Source of the DNA: Porphyra umbilicalis
Lineage: Eukaryota; Rhodophyta; Bangiophyceae; Bangiales; Bangiaceae
Reading direction: 5' to 3'
Assembly: GCA_002049455.2 (NCBI GenBank)
Contig: KV918778.1
Coordinates: forward strand, 124,001 to 188,000
DNA: 64,000 nt
In this document: positions 28,986-38,928 of the stretch, one piece after another
Numbering within the stretch: position 1 is the stretch's first letter
How the letters are laid out: every line of letters starts with the position of its first letter
The notes under the pieces: generated by a model
Told to the model about the DNA's origin: nothing
Databases searched by the model: none
Seen by the model: the letters and a program-made list of their open reading frames with translations, nothing else
Made by a program: the position numbers and the translations under genes

Positions 28986-31418
28986 TTAGATGTCGTCCTC
29001 GCTGCCGCTGCTCCCGCTGCCGCCCATACAGCTGGCGCAGGCATGGGGTCGCCGCCTCGATCGCCGCGCCCCCGGTATCGCTTCCTCCGTATCTGTGCGC
29101 GGCGACGCCTCCGCACGAGCACGCCGGGCACGTCGTTGTTGCCGAGCGACAAAGAGCACTCGGGCGGCCATCGCAGCCACAACCACCACGTACGCGCCGC
29201 ACGTCCCAGCTGCCACCAGCTGTACCCAAGCCGGTCGATACATGGTCGGAGCGAGCAGCAGGAAGGACTGCTCCACGACCACGAGTGTGCCAACCAGGTT
29301 GGGATCTCCAAACTCATCGACGGGGTCACCGGCGGGGAAGAGAGCGTGGGTGGCCGTGCGAGTGCTTCGTGCCCGCCACTTAGCGCCCACAGCCTCTTGT
29401 GACACCAGCGCGATGACGCCTGAGATGGAGACTGCGCCGATAAGGACGATGGTCCAGAAGCCGAGGAGCGCGGAGCGGCCCCACCGCTTGGTTGTCAACA
29501 ACAAACAAAGGAGGGCACCCAACTCAGGGACGACGACGATGATGGAAAGGACGAGGTCCGCCGACGATACCGGCGGCGCGGGATGTTCTGCTTGAAACAC
29601 GCGGCGGTCATACGCGTAGGAGAAGCGGTCGAGCGCGCGGTCAAGCCCGGGTGTCGCGGCTGATAAGAGTGAACCAACCGCATCCGCGTTGATGTTCACA
29701 GTGGATGTACGCCCTGCGCCAGAAGCTGCAGGCAACAGCAGTTGACGCTGAAAGAGAGACGCAGCAAGCTCTGCTTCCACGGCCGATGTCGGGTTCACCT
29801 CCCGGGTGGCTCGACCGGCCAGCTCCGGTGGTGTTACTTGTACTGGTTCAAGGGCCATCAAAGCATGTGCCGTGTCCTTGAACATCATTTCCTGCGACGT
29901 CCAGCCGGGTCTCTGGTACGGTGGGGGATGATGCGTCGCCGTAGCGTTGTCAGCCGCGTCGGGTGTTGAGCTTTTCGGCCGGATCCACCATTCCACTTTG
30001 CCAGCTCCCGCCCATACGCCAGCGTCCATGATGTTCCCTTGGATATCAGCGGAGGCTGATCGTCGTCGGACGCGACCCCATGGACGGACACCGGCGCAGG
30101 CCGATGACGAGGCAATGAAGGAGCGCAGCTTCCCGGCGCAGAGGATTGTCGCAATATGCGAGAGGAACGGGGTGCTTGTAGGTGTCGCTTGAGCGAAGTC
30201 GTTGGTGCTGTCCGGATGGAAGTGCCTCTCCACCATCGAGCCGTTGAGGTCCCAAGTCGCAACCTCGATGCCATCCTGCTTGGAGAGCATTCCCATCTTG
30301 GACTCCCTGGGCACTTCAGGCGTCGGGCCGCGCATAATCAGCTGGCCTCCCAAGTGGAAGGACTTCGTTGCGTTCTCAAACCACTTGGGGGAGCCCAGCA
30401 TTCCCCGGCCGAGCGCCAGCAAGTCTGAGCTCACCATGTTCACTGGTCGCTCGATACCGTCGCGGGCCAAGTGAGTGATGATCGGCATGTTGACATCGAT
30501 GGTCGGGCACCCAGCGAGAGGGCTGGTGCTGCGGTTGCCAATACCGCTGTCCTCGCTCGCAGGCAAGCCGTTGGCGCACCGAGCGACCGGAACCGACGGC
30601 CGGGTAGTGTCCACTGCCACAACAGAGCTGCACGCCGCATCGACACAAACGCCCAGTCGATGGACAGTGGCGGCCACCAGGTCATACACGCCAACCTGGC
30701 GCTGCAGACGTCCGCCTAGCACATTGCGGCCCATTGCTAGTGCCCCAAAAATCATCGCTTCGTCCTCCACTAGTTGCCGACCCCCATCGACCGCATCGTC
30801 TTTGGCGACGGTGAGGAGGTTAGGGCGCCCCGGCCACCAAGGCTGCCCATTTACGAGGCGGCTTCCCGCCGGACAGTGCGGCTGCGCTCCCTCTTGTGCC
30901 GCATGGGGTTCATACTTGATGAAAGGAGCCGGCCAGCGATTGACACCACTGCCCCGCTCATTAACTATAGTCGCCAATGCTCCCGTGAGAGCATAGTAGT
31001 CAAGAAGTGTGGCGTTGCCTGGTCCCATCGTTGCAGCCGCGTCGCCAACGTGCGCGACGCACACGTCCGCCCCAAATTGAAACGGCTCATCCAAGACTGT
31101 CCGTGTGGCGTTGACGCCTGGAAGGATGCACGTCAAAGAGCATGCAGAAGACCAGCGCCCTTCGGTGGTCCTGCTGCCAGAAGGGAAGGCGATCGTAGAA
31201 GTCGGTGAGCGAGCGGCGACCGAGCTCATCGCCGACGGCGTCGGTCGAGCTTCGTCTGCATTAGCGGCCTCGGTGGGTGCGTCCGCCAAGCCACGTGCAT
31301 TGGCTGCTGCCGCAGCGACGACCACGCCGATGGCGGCCGCACAAGCGATACGCAACGCCCAGTGACGATTGCCTGCGCGAAACGGGCGGACATGGCTGGC
31401 CGTGGTCGCGGTAGCCAT
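28986..31418 (-). CDS. Multi-pass membrane protein with large ectodomain, family unknown
   Basis: An intronless frame of about 810 residues from the ATG at 31,418 (an in-frame ATG at 31,439 is the alternative). A hydrophobic segment near residues 24-42 (ACAAAIGVVVAAAAANARG) looks like a signal peptide or anchor. The next 560 or so residues are probably lumenal or extracellular, with scattered cysteines and N-glycosylation sequons (GNATLL, ENATKS, DNATAT). Four hydrophobic segments follow near the C-terminus: LVLSIIVVVPELGALLCLLL, LLGFWTIVLIGAVSISGVIA, LVGTLVVVEQSFLLLAP and LVAAGTCGAYVVVVAAMAA. The tail is basic, then acidic, ending SSGSEDDI. I recognise no family. It lies outside the large repeat and looks like an intact host gene. 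Confidence 0.75.
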   Translation of the reverse strand: MATATTASHVRPFRAGNRHWALRIACAAAIGVVVAAAAANARGLADAPTEAANADEARPTPSAMSSVAARSPTSTIAFPSGSRTTEGRWSSACSLTCILPGVNATRTVLDEPFQFGADVCVAHVGDAAATMGPGNATLLDYYALTGALATIVNERGSGVNRWPAPFIKYEPHAAQEGAQPHCPAGSRLVNGQPWWPGRPNLLTVAKDDAVDGGRQLVEDEAMIFGALAMGRNVLGGRLQRQVGVYDLVAATVHRLGVCVDAACSSVVAVDTTRPSVPVARCANGLPASEDSGIGNRSTSPLAGCPTIDVNMPIITHLARDGIERPVNMVSSDLLALGRGMLGSPKWFENATKSFHLGGQLIMRGPTPEVPRESKMGMLSKQDGIEVATWDLNGSMVERHFHPDSTNDFAQATPTSTPFLSHIATILCAGKLRSFIASSSACAGVRPWGRVRRRSASADIQGNIMDAGVWAGAGKVEWWIRPKSSTPDAADNATATHHPPPYQRPGWTSQEMMFKDTAHALMALEPVQVTPPELAGRATREVNPTSAVEAELAASLFQRQLLLPAASGAGRTSTVNINADAVGSLLSAATPGLDRALDRFSYAYDRRVFQAEHPAPPVSSADLVLSIIVVVPELGALLCLLLTTKRWGRSALLGFWTIVLIGAVSISGVIALVSQEAVGAKWRARSTRTATHALFPAGDPVDEFGDPNLVGTLVVVEQSFLLLAPTMYRPAWVQLVAAGTCGAYVVVVAAMAARVLFVARQQRRARRARAEASPRTDTEEAIPGARRSRRRPHACASCMGGSGSSGSEDDI

Positions 31419-31439
31419 AATCCGCGATCGCCGCCACAT

Positions 31440-32735
31440 TGAGTGGCACGGGGCGGAGGGGGTGAGGTGGGAAAGCGCGGTCGTGGCTGGCCGACGGGCC
31501 GGGCGGAGAACGGAGGCGAGGGTACGGGAAAGCGCAACGTAGCGGGTGGCGCCGTTGTCGGAAAGAGCCGTCCTTGGCCGTGAGTTGGAGGTCAGTTTTG
31601 AAGACGTGCGGTATCCTGCCCGTCTTCGAGTCGTGCATCGTCTTCCAGAAGGCTGCCCCTGTACAGAAGAAGTGGGGCAGGGTCGCTGAGGCTGGCCCGC
31701 GCACGGGTGGCTGCGTCGCCCAGCGCGCACGAAACCAGCGCGTGACTTGGGCAGTCCAGGGGGCGTTCTCGAGCAGTCGACGTACGGGTCCCGCCAGCGG
31801 TGTACCCGTCGCGCCCAGCAGATAAATGCTGACGCGCCTGTTTCTTCTCATGGGTTGCGACACGTGGAGCAGTCTCGTGGGGCGCGGGGCACAGCTGCAC
31901 AACTCGACCCATTGATCCTGGTTCGTCGTTCTCCTGTGCGTTCGTTGCAGCAGTCTGGTTGGTAAATTTTGCTTGTGTCGTTGGCATAGATTTCGGTGAC
32001 CGCGAAGAAAAGGGCAAAGCAGTTGCTCTCGGTCATTATTCAGGGCGCTGCCTCCGACGCCTGGGCTGGAGGGACATGGCGGGTCTGTGCCGGCCGTCAC
32101 CCACAGCGGCGACGTCACAAAATTACATATTAGACCACAACAATGCAGTGGGTGGGTCACGTGATGTGGTCGGTCCGCCTCGGCCAGCGTCATGCCACAG
32201 CTCGGCGGCAGGAGCGGCCCAGCGCACTGCCCCAACGCCGTCTCTCGACCTTCTTCAGCCACTTCAGCGACAGCGCCACGGGCCGTGCCCCGAGCGGAGC
32301 GACTCCGACGTGACGGGCCGCCTTGTCCTGCCGCTGCCTCCGCGGCCACCGTTCAACCTGGTCGTCCGCTTCCAACGTCTCCGCGGCTGAGAGGCCGCTG
32401 TGGTCGGTGCTGCTGGCATAATTGCGGGCAACGCTGTGCGGTGGGCATGAAGGGGGCGCGGAGGGGGGAATGGGAGATCATTTCCCCCCCCCCATTATGG
32501 GGCCCACGCCCGCGCGTGTGCTGGCAGCGGTGCCGACCCCAGTGCCAGCATGACGTCGGCGCGCGCTTGTGAAAGGGACGGCCGCGGCCACGGGCGCAGC
32601 TGGCTGCTCGTTGCGGTCGCCGTGACCGTCGCCCGCCGGCGTTGGAATCAGCCATGATGGCTTGTGGCGGGCGGGGGCTGCGGCTGTGCGTCGCGGAGGG
32701 AAGGGGGCCGCCGCTACGTCGACGAGCGTGGCTGC
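31440..32735. other. Region between membrane-protein gene and copy B
   Basis: Probable 5' region of the membrane-protein gene and, at some unknown point, the left edge of copy B. A minus-strand stretch from an ATG at 31,851 down to about 31,570 reads protein-like (MRRNRRVSIYLLGATGTPL, PHFFCTGAAFWKTMHDSKTG) and may be an exon, but it has no recognised domain and no clear splice partners. Confidence 0.35.
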
Positions 32736-34086
32736 CGCGGCGCCAATGACATCGGGCGCACCGGGACGTGGCGCATGCCCGCACCCGGGCGCCGCGCAGC
32801 CGACGGTGGCGGCCTTCAGCACGCCTCCCACTCTCCCTGCACACCCCCCGGCCCCCATGCCGATAGCAGCGGCCGCGCAACGGCCGTGCCCTTGGGTGGT
32901 CGACGGCGTCACTGCCACCGCCGCCGTCGCCACGGCCGCGGTGCCTCGCGCGTGGCGGTTGACTGGCGGCCCGCGCCGCCTGTTGTGAATTGCGGCAGCC
33001 AGTGGCGGGGGTCGGCTCCTGTCGCTGCGCCGGCAAGAACTCCGCCAGCGCCGCCGATGGGCCGCATACGCGGCTCTGCTGCGGGCTTTGGCAGCGCCAA
33101 GGGCGCCCGAAAGACTTGCTTTCAACCTTTAAACTGGCAGCGGCGGGGGGCGGCGGTGTCTGGCGCCAATTAACGGGCGGCACACGGCGCGCGACGGGGA
33201 CTGTGCGGAAGGGGTGGGGGAGGGTAGTCGCCTGCTGCCTACGTGCGTGTCAGCAGCGGTGCTGACGGTCCAGACAGACGACGGACACGGATTGTCACGT
33301 GCCGTGCGTCGGGAGCGGTCGCGCCCTCTCGTCCGCTATTGTGGGAGCGGCGGGGGGAGGGGGGTGCGTTTGTCGCTCGAGGGTGCGCGGAGAAGCAAGG
33401 ACGGGCGACGCAGCATTGACGGCGCAGCGCGAGAGGACGGGTCTGTTGCGCGGACGATGCTTCACTAGCCGTGCTGGAAGGGCGAACGGGGGACCTGCCG
33501 TACGGCTGTGCCGCACGAGTGGACAAGACCTGTGCGGGAAGAGGGAGCCTCCAGCAGACGGAAGGGAAGGGCGTCTGAGGGTACATGTAGAGTAGATAGA
33601 GGCAGAAGCCCGGGGGATCCGACCCCATTATTCAACACGAGAACGTCTCTTGTATTACAGACCCCTTCCGCGGCCCAGCGGAGCCGGACAAGCCGCTGGT
33701 CGCAGGGAACAGGCTGAAGGGCCCGGGCGCGGCGTCACCTGTGGAGACCTTCCCCTGAGCACCCAACGTCGAGCAGGTGGGCACTATCTCTATTTTCGTG
33801 GAGCCACCTCCAACTGCATCATGGCGGCATACGATGACAGAAAAAGAGTGATCTACCACGATACACGGTTGGCGCTTGCGCAGGTGCCGCCCGAGCAATC
33901 AGCACGCCGTCCCACTTCAGAACTAGCCCATCCAAGAAGTGCGCGCCTCTCCATCAACACATGCGCCCACACTTCAAACAAAGACCGACACACGATGGGC
34001 GCGCGGGTGACATGCACTACGGTAACTGTCGACGAAGCTGGTCCCACCACGACCGTCGCTTTCAGCAAGAGGAAGCACCAGCGCGC
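32736..34086. other. Start of copy B, no gene assigned
   Basis: Counterpart of 1-1,350. GC-rich at first, with compositional open frames on both strands; more balanced after 33,600. Nothing beyond what copy A shows. Confidence 0.45.
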
Positions 34087-34362
34087 TCAGTAGCCCGCTT
34101 CACCGCGTGCGGCCAACGCTTCCGCGACTCTTTTGCACCTCCTGCTCCACAAGCCCGCTGCCACACTATACTCCCCTGTAGCTTGCCACGAAACAAACTC
34201 GCAGTCCCGAGCGCACTCCTTGCAATACCGCTGCGACATGGAGCACGTCCTTACTCGCCTACGACAGTCTCTGAAGCCGATGGCGGCGGCATTGAGCGAG
34301 GTAGCGAGGAACATCAAGCTCAATAAGACGGCCACGAGCAGGGTGAAACGGACGGCGGCCAT
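34087..34362 (-). CDS. Small secreted cysteine-rich peptide, copy B
   Basis: 91 residues, colinear with the copy A peptide at 1,351-1,626. The signal peptide MAAVRFTLLVAVLLSL is identical and the C-terminus LAARGEAGY is identical. Cysteines lie at 33, 40, 47, 50, 54 and 76 with the same spacing. Between residues 28 and 82 about half of the positions differ from copy A, many by radical changes (for example charge or size), yet no gap was introduced. DNA on either side differs by only a few percent. That pattern is known from secreted proteins under diversifying selection; gene conversion from a third, divergent copy would look similar. The role is unknown. Confidence 0.72.
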   Translation of the reverse strand: MAAVRFTLLVAVLLSLMFLATSLNAAAIGFRDCRRRVRTCSMSQRYCKECARDCEFVSWQATGEYSVAAGLWSRRCKRVAEALAARGEAGY

Positions 34363-35577
34363 CTTGAGGGGACGGCAGGGAAAAAGAGCACGCAAGCTGC
34401 GCGCCAATGTGTCGCTCTTGAAGGGGGGACGAGGAGGCTGGCACGTTGCTACAGCGGGTAGGTGCGTGCCAGGGAACGTGGTCGACTCAACGATGGTAGT
34501 CACAGGAGCGCAAGCGGAGGTTGTGGGCGGTGCTGATGTCGCGCGGCCAGATTTTACCTGGGCGCGAGACGGCACGACTGGCTTTATCCTTCTGCTGGAC
34601 ATCTTCGCTCCTGCCCACCAAGAGTCAAATCATCTGGATGCGGTCGCTGACAATCTCGACCTCCCCGCAGAGCCCGCAACGGCGTGTTGGTGTGCGCGCG
34701 TCCGCGCCAAGACTTGGGTCAGAAGCCGAGCTCCCGCGCAAGCATCAGGCAACGCGAATCGCGTACCTTTGCCGTTTGGTGTGCGAATGCAGGCTTCGTC
34801 AAGCCCATCAACTTGATGTGGTTGAACCACCGCCCAGGACGGCTCCCCGCAGGTCGCGTCGCGGGGCCCTCTCTGGAGCCTGGGTGGAGGTCCACCGTGC
34901 CTCGAACCACTGATCATCCGTCCTTGTCATTCGCTCAGCGTGGCGCCGTCAGCGAAGGCATCTAACTGCCAGCGCTGTCTCGATGCCGGTACGTACGGCC
35001 CTGCACTGATTGCGGAAGATACTCGGAGGGTCATGGCGACCCCTCAGCTGCGCCTACTGTGGCATGGATCACATTCCATAAGGGTCACCAGGCACCTTTG
35101 CCCGCAATCCAAGCGTACTGCAGCGAGACGCAGTCAATTGTCGCAGTGCGACAAAGCATGCATCCATCAATGGGCGGCCACGCACGTCAGCTCTCACCAG
35201 CACCGTGCTGTGGCAGACAGCGCGCCTGCACGCCGATGAGTGGGCGTGTGCTGTCGACTTCGGCCATCCATCCCCACCTCTCCTGCGCATTGTTCGCCCC
35301 GTACGTATTAATAGGTGATCCGGCCGTGAGCGAACCGAGCCAGCACGAAACAAGGCGGCGGGCTGCCCGTGCGTCCGGTACAGTTAATATCCGGGTGAAT
35401 ACGATGATGTTGTATATTACAAAACTTCTCCAATGGATGAATGAAGACGCCGGGGTTGCAGAGTACTGCACAACAAGCAGAAACCCTAACATACTGGTTG
35501 ACGCACAGGTCACCTGTGATCATCGGTTGAGGTCAAGTGGTCGAGATCTTTTACGCCCGTAAGCGGCTGCTGCTTGA
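34363..35577. other. Stretch without an assigned gene, copy B
   Basis: Counterpart of 1,627-2,841 and almost identical to it. Contains the second copy of the 167-codon plus-strand frame (35,059-35,562), not called for the reason given for copy A. Confidence 0.45.
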
Positions 35578-35644
35578 GAGCATCTCCACCAATCATTAGT
35601 GCCACGTTTGGCTGTTCGGACGGATGGGGCTATGGTAGCTATGA

Positions 35645-36211
35645 GAGCGTCTCCACCAATGGATCCAAACACCCAAACGCCTAAACGTGGCACGGTTTTG
35701 CCAAACGGGCATTGGTGGCTGGGATGCGATCCAAAACTAGGGTGTGACGGTCCAAAAATAGACCATCCTCACATATTCTAGTCGCCTAATCGACCTCGTG
35801 TCCATGACTGACACGCGATTGCTCTAGTTTTGGATCTTCAACGGCAGGGCCACTCCAAACGGGCCCGTTTGGAGGCGCGCCACTCCAAACAGACCTGTTT
35901 GGATGCGCCTCCAACCGTTTGGCAATCCCCTGGTTCCATTTTTAGCCAACCTACGCCAATGGAAAGCGTGACCCGTGGCATGCAAACAGTGATATGGCGA
36001 TCGGCCATCCGCCGAGATTCTTTGCCGGGCATTCATGGATGGTCTGTCGGCCACAAAAGAGGCCCACCCATAGTGAGCATCCAGGGGAGCCCAAGATTGA
36101 GACGTGACCTGGTTTGTTTTGGATCGACGTTTGGAGAGCCAGTGACAGGGCCACACGTTGGGCACTCGTGACGTTTGGCTTTGGCTTTTGGCTGCATTGG
36201 TGGAGACGCTC
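35645..36211. mobile_element. Harbinger-type MITE (567 bp) inserted in copy B
   Basis: Terminal inverted repeats GAGCGTCTCCACCAATG and its complement, flanked by TGA at 35,642-35,644 and 36,212-36,214. Copy A has the uninterrupted site with a single TGA at 2,906-2,908, so the insertion and its 3-bp duplication are directly proven. No coding sequence. It lies inside an older MITE of the same family. Confidence 0.92.
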
Positions 36212-37699
36212 TGATAGCTCCAACCGTCCAAACAGCCAAACGTGGCACCGTTTGGCCACCGGGGGCATTGGTGGAGAAAGCGAGGTCAAAAACTAGTGTG
36301 TGACGGTGGTGTGACGGCCCAAAAATTGCACTCCTCATTCTTTTTAGCCGACTAATCCAACTCGCGCTCACCACACGGGATCAGCGTAGTTTTAGAGCTT
36401 CAGCGGCAGCCCGACTCCGAACAGGCCTGTTTGGAGACCGGCCAAGTCGTTTGGCCAATCCCGGGCTCCCTGTTCGGACCACGAAAGCCAATGGAAAGCG
36501 TGACCCGTGGCTTGCAGACAGTTACGAGAGGATCTGGCAGTCCTGAAGATTCTCTGTAGTGCGCCTGTGGGAATACTGACGTGCCACAAAGGAGGCCCAC
36601 TGCCAGACACGTCGAGGCGAGCCCAAGTTTAGGGCGTGTCCAGCAATGGAGCCAACCGTCCAAAACTCCAAACGTGGCCAAACGTGGCTCCATTTGGCCG
36701 ACCGGGCATTGGTGGCTGGGTCGAGCTCCAAAACTTGGGTGTGACGGTCCAAAAATAGCCCTTCCTCACATGTTGTAGTCTTCTAATCGGTCTCGTGTGG
36801 GTCCCGCGCGATCGCTTAGTTTTGGAGCTTCAACGGCAGCGAAACGGCACCGAGGTCCAAACAGGCCCGTTTGGCGGCGCTCCAAAGCGCTCCGCCAAAA
36901 CATGGTTCCGAACGTGGCCATCCAACGCCAATAGGATGAGTGACCCGTGGCGATGACAAAGTCCCGAGATGCTCTGTGATCGGAGCAGATCCAGGGTGGG
37001 ACCTTGGCGGATGCTTGGGCCGCCACAAAAGAGGCCCACCGTCTGGGAGCGCCTACAGCAGCCCAAGATTGAGACGTGATGGGCCTAGTGTTGGCCCAGC
37101 GGTTGGAGAGCCAGTAGTGTCCCTAATGGCCATCGTACCTGTAACCGGTCAAGTACCGATTCCTCCGCAGCCGCGTTGGGGTCGGACGGCCACGGTGGCC
37201 ACTTACCACCTGGCGACCGACCACGGGCGGATGTCTCCTCCCCACTGGTGCCGCTTCCACTGCCGCCTTCCCCCCCCCCGTATCCGCCGCCGCACGCGGG
37301 GCCGCGCTGTTGGGCGTGTCCCGGTGGGGGCGGCATGGGCGGGTGGCTGGCTAGCGGGCGGCCTTTTTGGGGCCTTGGGGTGGGGGACCGTTCGCCCGTT
37401 CCCCCCCCCCCCCCCGGCGCGCAAGCGCACCGGGGACGCGGCTGCTGCCGCCGCTCTTCGCCGGGCGCCGCTGCCGCAACGCCCTGGGCGCGGCGGCGTC
37501 GTCGGTGGACTGCCGCTGGGAGCTGACCGGCTTCAAGAAGCAGACGAGCGCGTCTTCCTCGCCGGCCTCTGTGGCCGGCAGCGTTCATTTTTTCTCGTCG
37601 TCGTGGGGGCACGCCGACTTGCAAGAAATACACCCCCCTCCCAGGCTGCTCCGCCTGTGGCTCGTGATTCCGCTCCGCCCGGCCTCCCGGGCGCACGAC

Positions 37700-38920
37700 A
37701 TGGCCGGTGACTCCCCCCCCCCGCCTTCCCCGCTAGGCGTGGATACCACTGGCACGACGGACCTGGCTGCACTGCGCGCTCGATTGGCTGCCGCCGAGCT
37801 GGGCCTGTCGCAGACGCAGACGGAGCTGTCGTCGGCTCGGCATACTATCGCCGAGCGCGATGCCGCCGCCGCCGTTCCCGCTCCCGATGGAGCCCTGGAC
37901 ACCGCGGCGCGCGCGCCAGCTGGAGCTGGCGGTGGCAGCGGCGCAGCGCTTGACGGCGCCGCCGCCGCCCTCGGCGCCCCCGCCGAGCGCATCGGGGATG
38001 GCGGCGCGGTCCTACGGGACGCGACCGTCGGCGGGGGGGACCCCCCCCCCCCCGCTATTGACGGCGCCGCCCACGGCGGCACCGGGCTCTTCGACGCCGG
38101 CGGCTACTTGGCCGACGCCGATGACACCACGGACGGGCAGGACGATGGCACGGACTGGGGCCCCGCCCCGCGGGGGCGCTTTGGCGGCGCCCGGCGCGGC
38201 GGCCGCTTCCAGTCGCGCGCTGAGGCGCTCGACGAGGCGGGCGCCTACAACGACGGATTCGACTTCCGCTCGCGGCTCGGCCCCGACGACTGGCTCCAGG
38301 CGTTCGACGTCCCCCGCGCCGTCCTCCGGGACGACGGCCTGCCGGTCCCCTTCACCCCCGCCGACCCGGTCCACACCTCTACGTTTACGGCCGGCAGCCG
38401 TGACGAGAACGAGGCGCGGCGCAGGTACTGTGCCCTCGCCTGGACAGAGCAGACGTACAACGAGCTCCTCGCCGCCCACACCCGCGATGGCAACACGGCC
38501 GAAGGTCTCCAGGAGCTTGTCGCCTACCTCGTCAACGCCACGCGCCGCATCTACGCGCTCGGTGTCTCCCGCTACGACTTCCTTGCCCTCCGCCAATCGG
38601 AGCCCCACCTCGCTGACGCCTTTGCGCATGCGGACGCAGTCCCCCGCAACTCTCTGCGGGGTGATGGTGCGCGCCGGTTCATCTCCCGGGTCGTCCGCGC
38701 CGAGACTGTCGCTTTCGCTAAGATTGGCGCCGCCGAGCGCGGTTACGGCTACGGCGGCCGCGGCGCCCGCGGCGCCGGACCCACCAACTACGGCCGGGGT
38801 GGACCTGATGCTGCTCGGCGCGGCGGCCGCGGCGGTGGCGGCGGCGGTGCCGTCGTGCGGGGCGGACGTGGTGGGAACGGCGGTGGCGGCGGGCGTGGGC
38901 GTGGCGGCGGCCGCGCCTAG
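37700..38920 (+). CDS. Gag-like protein of the plus-strand YR element
   Basis: A 406-residue frame starting MAGDSPPPPSPLG. A short coiled-coil-like segment (ALRARLAAAELGLSQTQTEL) is followed by an Ala/Gly linker, a globular region (DFRSRLGPDDWLQAFDVPRA through TETVAFAKIGA-like helices) and a Gly/Arg-rich C-terminus (GRGGGRA) that may bind RNA. The position ahead of the polymerase region suggests a structural gag-like role, as in other DIRS-group elements; there is no zinc knuckle. Confidence 0.65.
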   Translation: MAGDSPPPPSPLGVDTTGTTDLAALRARLAAAELGLSQTQTELSSARHTIAERDAAAAVPAPDGALDTAARAPAGAGGGSGAALDGAAAALGAPAERIGDGGAVLRDATVGGGDPPPPAIDGAAHGGTGLFDAGGYLADADDTTDGQDDGTDWGPAPRGRFGGARRGGRFQSRAEALDEAGAYNDGFDFRSRLGPDDWLQAFDVPRAVLRDDGLPVPFTPADPVHTSTFTAGSRDENEARRRYCALAWTEQTYNELLAAHTRDGNTAEGLQELVAYLVNATRRIYALGVSRYDFLALRQSEPHLADAFAHADAVPRNSLRGDGARRFISRVVRAETVAFAKIGAAERGYGYGGRGARGAGPTNYGRGGPDAARRGGRGGGGGGAVVRGGRGGNGGGGGRGRGGGRA

Positions 38921-38928
38921 CTTTCTGC

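Noticed and set aside
32353-33183. 276-codon minus-strand frame at the start of copy B
   Set aside because: GC-rich, Arg/Pro/Ser-biased, overlaps another frame on the same strand, and has no equivalent support in copy A.
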